From Bisporella sp. PMI_857 (taxonomy: Eukaryota > Ascomycota > Leotiomycetes > Helotiales > Helotiaceae): a DNA stretch of 64,000 nucleotides. The notes beneath the pieces were generated by a model that saw nothing but the letters and a program-made list of their open reading frames with translations, was not told the DNA's origin and searched no databases. Location of the stretch: the NCBI GenBank assembly GCA_021307315.1, contig JAJSPD010000018.1:124001-188000 (forward strand), written 5' to 3'. The position numbers and the translations under genes were made by a program. Positions 11,199 to 24,480 of the stretch are shown piece by piece (within the stretch, counting starts at the first letter, position 1; every line of letters begins with the position of its first letter).

Positions 11199-13325
11199 CT
11201 TGCCAGATCAGAGAGGTCAGAATTCCTCGGATCTGGCGGAATTCCGGTTGTATGATGTAAGCCTGCTTCATACGATTCTTAGAAATACGATGTGCGTCAA
11301 ACCAACGGAACATGACAAAGCCAGACAGCGATGGCATAAAGATTGCCTTCCTTCCGAGCATCACTCGCAGTTTCAAAAGCATGGATTTCTTGAGTCCGGT
11401 CATAATAATCTGAAAGAGAATGGCATTGCCTTCCGTAACGGCACTTTCCTACCAGTTCATGATCCTTCACACTCGAACCTATCTTCCAAACTCCTCGGTA
11501 ACCTCTCAATAAACCCGATACCTATCCTAGCTCCAGGATCCCATGAAGTTCCAACCCGCATTCGCGCCCGAAGCCCACAGTTCACAAGGGAAACAGGTTT
11601 GGTCGATAAACATCCCGCGCGTATCTTCCACTCTGATGGCGTCCTTAATGCGTTACTTACAATCTCAGCACCGCATCTTTTTGCACTCTGGCGTGGCCCT
11701 CAACTTAGCGACGCCCTCTACATCGCCGACTCAACCCTATCCAACCACCACACCACCAGGTCTCGTTCGTTGCAGCGACGGCTCCTCAGAGATAACCAGT
11801 GGCGAGCGAGACAGTAAATGGGATGACATGTTGGTACCGTTGTGGCTATAGTCCCAAATCAAGATTGGGTTGATTTCGATTTGAAGGCGAACGGTTGTGA
11901 GGCAGGGATACGAGGGGGGCGCGGTGAGCTTTGGTGTGATTCAAGTGAGCATCTTCAACAGAGGCATTGAATTCCAGACCACGCTGATAAGGCGATGGAA
12001 GTACGCAGTTTGCTCTTGCCACCCCGCGCCACTTGCCGGCGTCTTCGAACGGATAAGAAGCGTTGATGTCGAGAGACGGTTGGGTTCTGCGAAGATACGG
12101 AGGCTATAAGACAACGCCGGATTGGGTCAAGGGGGTGCCTTGACTGACAGGCGGCAGAGGCGGAGGGTCGGAGACACTAGCGCAATCGGTTAAAACTACG
12201 AGGCAAGGCAGGGCAGGACTACTTTGCTTGTAGTATTCTAGTTTCATATGTCAGGTGACTTACGCATGCCAAGAAACTCCCATCTCATGATATCGAAGCT
12301 ACCGTAGTACGCTCAGATCTTGAGTGAGCTTTGGTCTAGGTCTCTTGGATGAATCACAGCACTTTGATCCAGAGATCCTTATGCTTTCAGCCATTCACTT
12401 AATCTGTCCCCTGTTCCAGTGAAACATGTGATGAATACTCCACGCTTTTATATTGCTTACACAAGGACGATTGGCCGGCAGGTAAGTTCGGGTACAAGCA
12501 TGAAGGGTGGATAATTAAAGAGGTCAATTAAGGTATAAAAATGTGCCGGGATCGATCCGAGGTCAATAAGCCTTGCATTCTATCTAGATGGGAATGCTTG
12601 GGGCACAGATTGATACCCCTGGTCAAGGGGCCGCAAAGCTGAAGAACGGAAGGCTTTGGCCACCGTATGGCTTCTGCACGCCATATCGGTAGCACTTGCT
12701 GCATCTCGAGAATATAGTCCAAGGAAAAGGACAAGGGAACGGAGTCACATACGTAACGAGCAGAGATGGTTCCATAGTCACTGCATTCCAATTAACGCAT
12801 CGCTGATTCTTACATTAAGCATCTTACTAGTACAACCCATCACCAATCTTGATAGTCATCATTTTGTTCATAGTAGAAACCTTTGAAAGGAGATCTAATA
12901 TACCATCATCCATCCATATAAAGTTCGTCGCTTCGTGATAGTCGTGAGCTGTATCCCATCGCGTGCTGAAGAAGGAAGACCTTGGAAATAAACAAGTCAA
13001 AAGAGGAAAAAAAACTTCTCCTGAAAATCTTGGAGGACTCGAGAAAGAAATCCTTGGTAGAAAATCCAACGCCTTGTATACGCCAACACGCCTGGTATCA
13101 TTTCTCCCAGTTCCATGCCATCATAATCGTTGGTCGTGAAGCATAGAAAGCAAAGTATGTGCAAGAACAGACGGTCGTGTGCAAGACGCGTTAGCTCGAG
13201 GCAAGAATATGCAAGTGCAAAAGCTCAGCCGAGGTAAAGCAAGCTAGGAGGGCAAGGTGCAAGTAAGACTCAGGCGAAAAGCCATAGCAAAGCCAGAGAA
13301 AGAAGCTGAGCAAGGAGCAAGCCTC
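11199..13325. other. Intergenic, one unexplained long open frame
   Basis: No gene supported. One plus-strand frame stays open to 11817, beginning inside the preceding regulator in another frame. About 200 residues lie beyond that gene, without a recognisable domain. From 11820 to 13325 nothing coding is seen. Confidence 0.45.
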
Positions 13326-15206
13326 TCAGTCCTCATCCTCGCCATCAGCATCCTCATCCTCACCGTCACCGCCCGTAGCAATTTCATCCTCGGCGTTTGG
13401 TAAACGCCAACCACCGCTAGCCTTGCGAACAATCAAGCCCTCCGCCTCCGCCCACTTGATAAACAGCGCGTCGTTCTCATTTCTCACCACATCGTCTTTG
13501 CCCGCCTGAACAGGGTCGAGGTGTTTGCCAACATGCTCCATGCGCTCCTCCCACGCCTTACGGCAGGCCTCCTTCGCGCCCTCGGCATCAACAAAACCCG
13601 CGCCTTGAGCAGCAAAGATAGAACCACATCCTTGAACTGGGCAGCCCATACGACTTGGTAATTGCTTTTTGTCATGCATACACGATTCTTGTAGTTGTTT
13701 AAGCTGGGCCTCCCACTCCACATTACGCTTGTTGGATTTGGCGCTTGCGCGCTTGAGCTCGGATGGTGCGTGCATGCGGCGGAGATGTTGGGTGAAGAGG
13801 TCCTTCCGGTTGAATTCGTTGGGCTCGGCGGCATTGCCACAAGATCCTTGGTTGCAAATCCAGACTGTTAGGACGACGTGTTGGCTGGCGATATGGCGCT
13901 TCCATTCGTTCTTGTTGGGGAAGGTGGCTTTGCAACCAGCGAAGTTGAGAATGCAGGCGAAGGGACGGGCATCAGCTTCAATGGGCTTGCGGGGCTTCTT
14001 GCCGCTTTTGGGGAGGACCATCTTGGAAGGTGTGGATGATACAGAAGCAGTCTTAGACACGCGAGCTCGCTTTGCGGAGGTGGAAGTCTTGGAAGCCGAG
14101 ATAGTGCGCTTGCGAGATCGAGAGCTCCGTGGGCTGGGATCAAATTCGGAAACATCAGAGTCCTCAGATTCTTCTTGATATTCTGGCTCCAGGTCCGGTT
14201 CTCGCTTCATACGGTACACTCTTGGTCGGTCGTCGTTGTCGACGGATACATGATCGCTATATTCTGATGGGGTGTGATGGTGGGTTGAGCGAGGGTCTTT
14301 TACGGATGATCCAATGCCTTCATCATTGGAATAACTACTAAGAGTATGTTAGCAACTCCTGTTCTCAAATGGTTAGTTGAATTATAAGATCTCTTACTGT
14401 GGGCTTGGGGCTTGCACAAATATAGACCCTGTAGGAACACGGTTGGCATGAGAATCTGATCCTTTGTACTCTTGGTAAAGATCCCCATCAAACATGTCAT
14501 AGATAGCGTCTTGGTTCACGAAGTCCTCGGAGTCTTGTGGATCAGGATTTGTTTGGACCTGCTCAAGAGATATGCCGCCTTGAATGCTCAAAGGTTGTTG
14601 AGCCCATATTTCGGCTGGTGCGAAGCCTGGTTGGTAGCTGAGCGAGTAATTATCTCGTGGAGGGGCTTGAAGACCACTGCTGAATTGGCCACCACCATTT
14701 CCCTGGCACATAGGCCCATCTAAGGCGATAGATTGAGGCGAGTAGCCGTAAGCTCCTGGGGAGTTGTAAGCTGACCAGTCTTGATCAGCGGCAGGACTTT
14801 GTGCGCTCGAACACTGAGAGTTGAGGTTGTCTTGGGAGGGTGCTGGAGAGATCATGCGATTGTGGGTAACTTGAGGCAATGATGAGATACCTTCAGCATT
14901 CATTGATCGACCATAATGAGCCACTGGAGCAAAGTTGGAAAACACCCTCGGACCTTCTTCGTTCATGTAGCGCTCAATTGGCTGAGGGTGCCAGATTGAT
15001 AGAGCTTGTCGATGGACTGGATGACTAGCGTAATGCTGAGTTTCCTGGGTGATAGGGAAAATGCTCTTTGGACGCGCTGTATCTTGAGGGAGGGGAAACT
15101 GCTCGTAGTAGCTACTTTCCATCGTGTCGCGAGCTTGCAGCCAAATTCTGGTGCTATCCATGTTTGGTGGTTGTTGGTTGGACATGTTGTTGATCGTTCG
15201 CCCCAT
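13326..15206 (-). CDS. C2H2 zinc-finger protein (tandem pair member 1)
   Basis: Predicted 606-residue nuclear regulator. Residues 1 to about 270 are low-complexity, Q/P/S-rich and probably disordered. A basic S/R/K-rich stretch follows (SRSRKRTISASK, KRARVSK) that could be a nuclear localisation signal. Then come fingers of an unusual layout: FACILNFAGCKATFPNKNEWKRHIASQH, then VWICN...C with HLRRMH, then CPVQGCGSIF with EERMEHVGKH. The C-terminus is strongly acidic (GEDEDADGEDED). Exons on the minus strand: 14398-15206 and 13326-14337, joined across a 60-bp intron with GTAAGA/TTAG, phase closed. The gene at 17597-20307 has the same finger order and is probably an ancient duplicate. The regulated process is unknown. 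Confidence 0.82.
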
Positions 15207-17596
15207 GGTGTTTTAAAGGGTCCACGCGTGAAAGCTCAAAAGGCGGTCGCGACTGCTACCCTACGGCACACAATGGAATATCTCGGCTAGAAGGTGAATG
15301 TTTGCCGTAGATAATAATCAAAGGTGAAAGAGCCTGCTTTATATCAGCAAGTGTGGGGTGCACTTTTGAAAGGGACGAGAGCAGCAAGCGAGAATTAAGG
15401 TACAGCATGAAATTACACCACAGGCAAACTTACCTGGACATATATCAGAATCTTAACATACACTAAGGGGACTTCTACACATGAGGTCACTAGCGTGAAT
15501 CAGGTGAGTTGGTTGAGGCGCTGTCAATAATGGGGATTGTTCTGGATGGCGCAGTTTTTATCTACTTTTCCCCCAGGACGGACTGTGGAGGAGCGAGCAT
15601 TTTGATATATGAGGTGCAACAGAGACCAAGCCTCCATCGATGCCCACTACAAGCCACGTCCCTGGTCTGGAAGACAGCAGAGCCGCACTAGAGTACTAGA
15701 GTTCCAATTAAACATCTCACTTGCCGACTCATACTTGCTGCAGGAGTCTTGCCGGCGGAGGGAAGTTTGGTATGCATGTGTATGGGTGTATGCGAGCCCC
15801 TGTGGTGTCAAGACATGTCAAGGGAAGCGGGAGTGGTGCAGTATACGGAATGGTCAGGAGTGGCTTAAACACCGCCTCTTTCAATGGCAAACAGGTACAA
15901 GAAGCAGCAGTTCGAAATTCGGCTTACGGTCAACATATCACAGGTGCATCTCCAATAAAAAGGAGGGATATGGATAGTCCTCTCGCAAGGCGAACAAGGC
16001 AACCAGCAGGCAGACAGCTCTTCTGCTCCCTTCGCAACACCGCTTGACGAAAAAATCTGCAGATTGTAGGGAAAAGAAGGACCAAAGGAAGCAAAAAAAA
16101 AAAAGGAAAAAAAGACCTCACCACTTTCGGCTGATCGCCTTGGGTACGAAGATCGTGTCATCGCAAACGCATGCCAGCGATCATCATCACCATCAAGGGC
16201 AGGGCAAGGCAGGTTAGTTCAGGTCGAGTCCTGAAATCCACCCTCCTCCTCCCTCATGGGTTTGCTTTTTTCTTGGTCGCTCATCCTCCGCGCTTCCGCG
16301 TCCTTGGTGCAACGCAACCACATTCGACTTTATTGTAAGCTTAAAACCACAGAATGTAGCGATCGTCTGCCACAGATTACGCCCCCAAGGAAATATTAAT
16401 ACTTATCCGCATAGCTGATTGTACAGATACACGAACTAGCGAATGATTCTGGTTGCAAGCCCGTGTTTGAGAGTTGCGGCTCGTTCAGGAAATGCGGATT
16501 GGCGTTGAATCTATTTGATATCGGCGCTTATATCGCCGTGAATGACCATTATGGCGGCGGCATCAGGACTCTCTTCAACAGTGGGTGGCTTCTGGCGTTC
16601 TCCATGTCTCTAGGGCCAGTCAGCAGGTCGAGTGACACCGGCCAACGTATTTCCCACATCTTTTGTACATGGATAAGGATACCCGTGTCTCTTCTCATTT
16701 TTTGTCGCAAAATAAATGCGATTTGCTTTGCTGTGCTGTGCTGCGCTGTGCTGTGCTGTGCTGCTGCGATATTACTTTTCTCTCCTTCAAGTCGGGCGTC
16801 AAGGCAGCCCTGCTATATGCCGAGAAGGGATGCCCCATCCTCAAAGCGCTCACCGAATACAGATGAGCGTGGTTGGGGGGTGGTTGGAGAAGGTTGTAGA
16901 TGGGTCGCAAGCTAGTGCCTCTTGCATATATGAGGCGTAATGGGACCCAGCCAATGATATATTAAGCAAATGTTGCTTTCCCCACACACACTCTGCTGGA
17001 GATTTGTTCATATTCGGTCAGCTTTTAGCGAACTTGGGGTCCGTGTACACAAAAAGATTTTTTTACTGTAGCAGAGCATCAGCTGCGGCTGAGACCCCGG
17101 ATAATTACTGGCGGCATACTGTGAGGAAATCACCATGGAAAAATGTCACCGTATCGACTAGAGAAGAGGGTGTGTGAGGACGAGGAGGATTGCTCTTGAG
17201 GATCCTTGCTTTATTGGGATGAAGAAGCTCGAACGAGTTTGCTGAATCGATCGCGAGTCACCTGGATCTCATTTGCTAACAGGATATCATAAAATACATG
17301 GCTTTATAGTGCAATGAAAATGGTAATAAGAATGAAGCCCTTGATATCAAAACCGCCTCCAACTCCTACCCCGCCATCATGTTCTACTTTTAGTATAGTT
17401 ACACATGTTTATCGTTTCGTTAGTCGTTACCCAAAGAAAGAAACAAGTACTGGTACTGTCATGCATTACGTTCCTTGGACTTGGGGTAGCGTGTAGTTGT
17501 GCATTCGCCGCAAAAGATGTGCGCATTATCGCAACGCGAACAGCTACTTTCAAGCTTCGCATTATGGGCGCCTCCACACTGGCACTATTGGTTTGA
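15207..17596. other. Long intergenic region between two C2H2 genes
   Basis: About 2.4 kb upstream of the 13326-15206 gene and downstream of the other. It contains an A-rich run near 16096-16107 and a CTGTG pentanucleotide repeat at 16731-16760. No coding segment is supported. Long upstream regions are common for fungal regulators. Confidence 0.6.
16731..16760. repeat. CTGTG pentanucleotide microsatellite
   Basis: Six consecutive 5-bp units, five CTGTG and one CTGCG, followed by CTGCTGC. It lies outside genes. Confidence 0.9.
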
Positions 17597-20307
17597 TCAG
17601 CCATCAGTTACTTCCGCGAACCTGGGCCTCTGCAAACTTACACAAACAATGAGCATCTCGTCACGGTGTTCCAATTCCATCTTGGCCTGTTTTGTCTTGC
17701 GATCGTCGTCACTGCTTCCTGAATGTTTCCGTTTTGGGATCCTTGCGCGGCCGGGCGGATGACTTGCATGTGTTGATGATTCCGCTACTGCGCCCGAAAA
17801 TTCTGGGTCGCTCCTAGAAAACGAGCTGCTCGCGGAGGACGAATCATCATCATCTTTGGTGGGTAATGCATCCACGACGGAGAGTTCAAGATCTCCCTTA
17901 GGTTTATCGCTATCAACTGGAACCCAGTCACGTATACTCTGTTTCTCGAGAGCCCCCCGTCCCATGAAATGATCGTCAATATGATCGAAGCGCTCTGTCC
18001 ACGCATCAATGCCTTTTTTGGTGAGATCAACAAGGTTTGTGCAGAAGCCACACCAGAACCGTGCTTGGCAATTTCGACCAATGCGGCAAGCTTCAACCTT
18101 CTGTTTGACGGCATTATCAGTTGTGATGGAATGGTCTTTTTTTAAATGCTCCTGAAAGGTCTGTCGGCGATAGCATACCTTGGCGCATAAACCACCCTCA
18201 GGTTTCTCTTCAATACAGCGCCATGTCTCAAGATGGAAGTGTTGCGAATTCTCATGGCGTTTCCAGTCATTCTTGCTACCAAAAGTTTTGGTACAAGTGG
18301 CAAATGTGCAGCCATACGGTCGCGAGTGACGCTTCATATGTTTCCTAGATCCAATTAGTAATGTAGTCCTAGGAGCAAATATACACTTACTTCAATTCAC
18401 AAGGACGGCCCCTGAATTTGGAACATACGTCACAAAGCACCAAGTTCTCGCTCTTACTGCTTGCTGCAGATCCTGGGTTCAACTGCTTCGATGGACGGCT
18501 GGATTCCTGAATAATATAGCCAGAGTTTCGAAGAGTCTTCAAGACTTCGATGGCTTTTGCTTCCAGGTCTTTATCGTTATCTGGCAAAGGTGGGGAGTCT
18601 GCTTGATTAATATGCGCTTCTGATGTGCAGAGCAGCACTGGCTTTTGTTCCGTGGACCATGATTCCTCCGGCAAGGACTTTCCTGAAGACGAACTATTGC
18701 ATTCCAGGATGTGATGCAGGTGATGCTCATCACTTTCTGGTGTGCTCTTTGAGCCAACCAATGCCGTCTTGATTACTTCTGTAAGTTTGGCATCCGAGGC
18801 TGAGACATTCTGCCTTGTGGCCTTACCTTGGATTTTTGACTTCGATATCTGCGGAGATGGCTGAGGAGTCGGGCAAGTATTTTTAACTGCTGACTCAGGC
18901 ACACTGAGGCTCACTGGAGCCAGAATGTCATCCAATGTGGACCTATGATTTAAGATCTTTCCCCGGGCAGAGAAAACCTCGAGTGGTTGGACAGTCCTAG
19001 GAGATGCACCGGAAGAGGAATCCTTTTGCTCTGGTAGAACATCCTTGGTGTGACTCTCCATGGATGGTGAGAGTTTAGGGTCCAAAGCATCCATGGAAAT
19101 AATGTCTGGATAAACTGGTCTCCAATTCGAGGGGCCACCTTGAAGTCTGGGCGGACCATAGGTATCTTTATCCATCGGCTGGCAAGGCTGCGAAGGAGAT
19201 ATCGTCTGAGGATATGATACTCTACCTAGATCGCTGGAATCCACCTCTCCTCTGGTGCGGACAGGTTAGCTATCAAATCAAGAGGAACTAAGATATTAAT
19301 TATACCTACTGCTGGATCATCCTGTCAAAATCCTCTTCTTTCTCCAAGTGGTGCACACGCTTCAGATGACTTTTGAAGTTGTCCAACCGTGGCCAGGATT
19401 TGTCCTTGGATTTACATCCCAGATAGCGACATCGAAATCTTTTGGAAAGTTCCGACCCCTGGACAGCAGACGGGTGTTTGCTTTTGACATGTCTATCCAA
19501 GTCATTTGTGGTACTAAATCCTTCTGTTCTCGTGCATCCTTGGTGGTCGCAACGAAAGGGCTTTGTATGTCTAAGGTCGTGTTTTCTAGCTGCAGTCAGC
19601 TTTGATCGTAGAGATTTTGAGGAAACTTACTTCAATTCAGATCTTGTTTTGACATTTTTGTGACAAGTTGGACAAACCAGGCTAGAGGTTGAGTTTGGCA
19701 CGGAATTGCTAAACATGTTCCAAGTCTCACTCCGAGGTGTTTCCCGCATACTCATTACTTGGCTCATTGCTGGATAAGCATGGAATTCTGGAGCCTGGCC
19801 AGCAAGACTATGAGAGTCTTGATCCCTCTCGGCCACATCTGCGCTGTAAATGGAGGCATTTCCGTCACTACGTCTGGCCACATGGCTGCCATAACCGGAA
19901 TCCGAATGTGGAGCTCCAAATGTCCCAAGATCGGATGGGTGCGGCTGTTCAGAGTACTGCTGCATAGAGACATAACGATTACTTATCTTTGTTCTTGAGT
20001 TTCGCTCTTCAGGGATCACTCCCTTTGGGAGCCAAGGGCCATCATTTTCGGCATACCATTGCAACAAGGGTTGGGCTGAGCCACGGTTGTGACCCTCCAT
20101 ATGGAGTTGCCTTGAATTGTTTGGTGGTGCATAAGATGTGGACATCTCACCAAAGGTATGCTGTGGTAGTTCCCAGTGTACGGCTGCTGATGCAGAGGGA
20201 CTTGGAAGCGTCCTTGAAGGATTCAGTTCAATCTCCACGGGCTGTGGCGGGTAATCCTGATGTGGTCCCATTCCTCTGGTGGACTGGAAAAGACTTCCTG
20301 ACTCCAT
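17597..20307 (-). CDS. C2H2 zinc-finger protein (tandem pair member 2)
   Basis: Predicted 853-residue regulator. The N-terminal 200 residues are low complexity. Then come several fingers: CPTCHKNVKTRSELKKHDLRH, FRCDHQGCTR...DLDRHVKSKH and FRCRYLGC...FKSHLKRVHH. A disordered S/P-rich middle follows. A second group comprises a CDVCSKF knuckle with ELKKHMKRH, YGCTFATCTKTFGSKNDWKRHENSQH, WRC...FQEHLKKDH and WCGFC with HIDDH. Exons on the minus strand: 19631-20307, 19310-19585, 18391-19251 and 17597-18344. Introns are 45, 58 and 46 bp; three consecutive junctions all fall in phase 2, and two follow an identical ELK codon string. The last finger group matches the neighbour at 13326-15206 in order and spacing (KN-D/E-WKRH..SQH, W-C, HL...H, W.ER..H). 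Target genes are unknown. Confidence 0.83.
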
Positions 20308-21098
20308 GGAAGGAGCACGATTATAATACTAAGAGATTGTCATCAGAATGAAGTCACATGAGTTTTGGGCAGTGGAGAATTTGGCGTACTGAACGCGAGT
20401 TGCTGGTATTGCGAGAGAAACTCGATAGTCCTGACATGTTGACTATAAGGAAGTTAGTGACATCGTCCCTCAGGCATGGCCCATGGTTGGGGAGTGTTCG
20501 AACCCAGTAAATGAGGAGACAAATGGTGGTGGTAGTAGTGGTTCCCAGGCAGACGGACCAAAACCAAAGGGTCGGAAACAGAACCGGCTAAGTAGATATG
20601 GCCACGACTCGCATGAGTAAAAAGCTTAAACAATATAGACACGGACGGGGCAAAAAAAGACGCTTCAGATGGGTTGAATCAAATCGGTCGCAAATGGGGA
20701 ATGGCGATAAAACCGTGGGGACAGGTTTGCGTGAGCAGAGGGGTAGAGGGGATGAGATGGGGAGTAAGGCAGACTGTTAGGTAGGGGGGACGTTTTTATT
20801 GCGAAGGGTCGCTTATTTGGGCGGTGATGTTCGGTGAGTTGAAGCGGATTAGGCTGCTTGCCTAAGGTTAACCAGTACCAGTTCCAGTTCCAGTACTACC
20901 ACGACGACGATGATACTGTTGCTATTGGATGGGGATGTCGATTGTCATGGCATCGAAGAGCAAAAAAGAATTGAAGGATCGCTCAAATCATGATAATGGT
21001 GAGAGAATAATAATAATAATGTGTTTTGGGGCGGGGGAATCATGAGGCCACTCCTCAACAATAATAATAAATGCTGAGTGAAGGAAACGGAGAGACAA

Positions 21099-21123
21099 AC
21101 ACACACACACACACACACACACA
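21099..21123. repeat. (AC)n dinucleotide microsatellite
   Basis: Uninterrupted AC repeat of about 12 units in the upstream region of a C2H2 gene. Confidence 0.95.
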
Positions 21124-21601
21124 AACCACCAAGAGGCAGACCCAAAGGCAGAAATGCATCTGCGTTTCTTTGTTGTTCGCCTTGCGAGAGAGAGAAAAAA
21201 AAAAGCAGGGCGAACTAGCGAGGAGGCGCCTGACCTTGCCTCGCTTTCCAAAACATCACCTTGCCCCCGACATCATTACACGAATGATGGCTTTGTATTC
21301 CCATGAATCCATCTTTGCCGCCCGGCTTCAATAGAGAAGATACCGGTCCAAAGAGGAGGGAGGGCAAGATGATTGAAGGCGGGAGCGGGTGAGGCACAGT
21401 TAACCTTATGGTTGCTTTGTTACGCCCCCAGCGTCTATCTTGTCATGTCACAGACTCTTTCCACGGCCCTCCCATGGCCCCATAGCTGTAAAGGAAAGAA
21501 AAGACATCCGCCCATTGCCTTAATTTTTAGCATGGACAACTTCAGCATGCATAATTATATTATCCTCTAATTATATAATAATACCAATGTCAGAACTAAC
21601 A

Positions 21602-21626
21602 TCATGTGATTTATCACGTGATGATA
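21602..21626. repeat. 25-bp near-palindromic motif, copy 1
   Basis: Begins TCATGTGATTTATCACGTGA. It matches 23 of 25 bases at 44909-44933; both differences are transitions. The core ATCACGTGAT is a perfect palindrome. Confidence 0.6.
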
Positions 21627-24480
21627 ATGGTTTCTTTTCCCTGCTCGCTAAGATTCTCTCCTTATTCTAACTGGCAAACAAAAAAGAGTTAATTATTGTC
21701 ACAGCTTCTTATAATTACCCCAGCAGACTAAAGATTCATCCAGCGAAACAAGTATCTTTCTCCTTTACATGACATCCATGCAAAGGTATACTTCCATCTG
21801 ACCAACCACAACAGAGGTGGCATTGTGACTAGGTGTTCCAGCACAATGACCAGCGTCTGCCATACTGTTCTATATCATGGTCAACCTCCGTGGCTTTCAC
21901 ATGAAGTTTTTGAAAAGGGCCTCCCACAAACTAGTTTTTGTCATGTTAGCCTGAAAAAAGAAAATAACACTGGGAATCCGCTTAAAGATCGTAATTAGGG
22001 CTCACGACTTCCACTTCTTACAATGCTGGTAGAGCATGGTTCTCTTCTCTCCAAATTGTCGGTTTTATCCTTCTTGTGCTCATTTCTTCGACAGAGAGTT
22101 GTCCCGAATGGAATTCACCCGATCGTGCTCCTGTGTTTTGATTCGGTCCTCCCACCCTGCTCCTTGGAACCTTCTTTCTACCCCATAGTTCTCTTTCTTT
22201 GCTCACATTTCAGAAAACTGATGGCCTCTTATCAATGCAGAATTTAATGAAATGAGTTTCAATTTCTGCACGGCTCTCCTCTCCTGTACTCCTGCAGGCT
22301 TCTGCATGTACAGCAAATACTCCATCGCCATCTGCACGGCTTGCTTCCCATTCGACCAGCATACTCTACTTCCTCCTTTGTGGATTCAAGGAGAGGCTTA
22401 CAGAAGCCACATTTTATCAAATTATGATATATTGGCACTTAGCTCAAGGTCTTTCATCGAGGCGACGAATGACAGGCAGCACGCTGGCGTGCTTCAGATT
22501 GTATAGTGATAGGTCTGTTACATACGTATGTAAAATTCTTTCACAAAAAATGGCAAGTTGTGTACGTCTTCTCCACTCGTTGATGCAGTCAGCCCTAATC
22601 TTCAGCTGCGTTATGCATCTACACTCAATAAATTGCTTCTTCTCTGATGAGAAATTTCTGGATACATGTTCCACGGACCAGGATTACCCGATCAACCTAT
22701 GGACAAACTCGAAGGAATATTGAATAATTATACAAGATGTTTGAGCCTCGAAATACAACTTCGGTGTTGCTCACAGAACCTACGAAAGTCGATTCTGATA
22801 TCCCGGGCCCTTCTCGTTTCTAATATACTAATAAACGCAGGCACGCTATGCAAACTTGAGCCTGTCTACCAGCCATCTGTGCCAAATAACTTTCTCAACT
22901 TTCCTCGTTGATTTTAATCAGCTTTTCTTCTATAGAAATGCGGGATTGGTAGGCCACCCTAGCGCGAGCATTCAAACCCGGTACTCGGGATTTGTGCAAC
23001 CACGCTAGCCATCCAGAGGTTTCCGTACAGAGATACAAGCAGCGAATGAGGTCAGAATACGAGATTAAATGCCATGATTCCTATTAGCTAGGCTCCTATG
23101 AGCCCTCGGCCGTCCCACTACATGGCCTTCAATGTAGAACTATACCTCCTCTTGCTTGGTATGCTCCACAATTACTGTCATAATTTCACTTTCACACAAT
23201 TAATACTTTTGTCTCGCCTGAAGGCTAGATCTCCGCCAAACCATACTGTATTTATATCCGTACTACCTCCCAACTCGCTGAGATCATCTTCGTGCCTCTG
23301 ATCAGAGCCCTTGTCGCCAAACTCTTGTACTCCCACGTCCTGCAAATTTAACCCACATCTAGTATCCTCAGTGGTCCAAAAGAATCTTGAGAAATCCACC
23401 GTCCACTCATATATTTCAAGTATATGCCTTTTTTTTTCCGAATGAGGCATGAACCTTGTTGCATTCGTGGTATTTCATGGTCCATGGCAACGATGGTGTT
23501 TAATGCATTCCTTGACAATTTGGGTCACAGTATCTGCAACAGAGATGGTGGCTTCTTATCCGGATGTACATGCTCTGCTTTAAAATGGTCATTCAGATTG
23601 GTGCTTCAACCTATGTTGAAAGTGAGACCTGATGCCGCGAGAGTGGAAGAGCGAGGTCTAGATTAATACCTTGCAATGGAAGGCGGAGCTTGAGGCGTAG
23701 AGGCTAAGAGTAGAGGTGAAAGAAAGTATAAAATCCACGAGAATTCCTGTCATCCTTCGTTTTCTTTATTTCATTCAAAGCATCAAACATCACTCTTCAA
23801 CAACTTGTTTACCCTCTCATACCACACATACATCCCATGAAGGATATTAATCTTAAAAAGACCTAAAGCAGTTCTGACTTCAAGACGCGCACACTTCTTG
23901 GTATGCCTGAGCTAATGATTTCCTACTTAGATGAAGCTAACATATCTTTAAGCTTCTTTTCCAATTTGGAGCTGCACGATACTTAGAAACATTTACAATC
24001 AGGTGTGTGTATATATCTTTCGTACTACTCTTTCAACTTTCTTTTCCACTCCGGCGAAATCGTAATTCTTTACACAACAGCCATTAAGCTGACAGTAGCG
24101 TATCTGTCATTCACAATCCTGGCACCCAATTAACAACCAGGTGTTATACAACCTCGCCACGGCGCTTTCGCACTACCGTAAAACACTATATTATATAAGA
24201 AATAGAGAATCTATCAATTTTGGCTCACAAAGAGATTTTTTGGACTCGATTTCGTGCCAGAATTCGGACAACCAAGGAAAGACAGCAGATTGACGATACT
24301 GTGCTCACAGGAAGCATCCAATCATCCGCGACTATCGCACTTCACAATCTCACAGGTCTGATCAGGACTCCGCAGATCAAAGTTGCATCACACCACCAAG
24401 GAATAGACCAGCGATCGCCGGACTTTTAGGTCTGCATTCAAGATTTCAAGAGCTACAGAACTCGCCACCAGACGGTCATC

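Larger units (their letters stand above)
20308..24480. other. Large gene-poor region with microsatellites
   Basis: About 4.2 kb. Contains (AAT)n at 21006-21020, (AC)n at 21099-21123 and a copy of a 25-bp near-palindromic motif at 21602-21626. Open frames on both strands are short, overlapping and without domains or splice-consistent extensions. I see no supported gene. Non-coding RNA cannot be excluded. Confidence 0.55.

Noticed and set aside
11011..11817. 268-codon plus-strand open frame
   Set aside because: Begins inside the second Zn2Cys6 regulator in another frame, shows no domain and has no splice-supported start. Kept only as a note.
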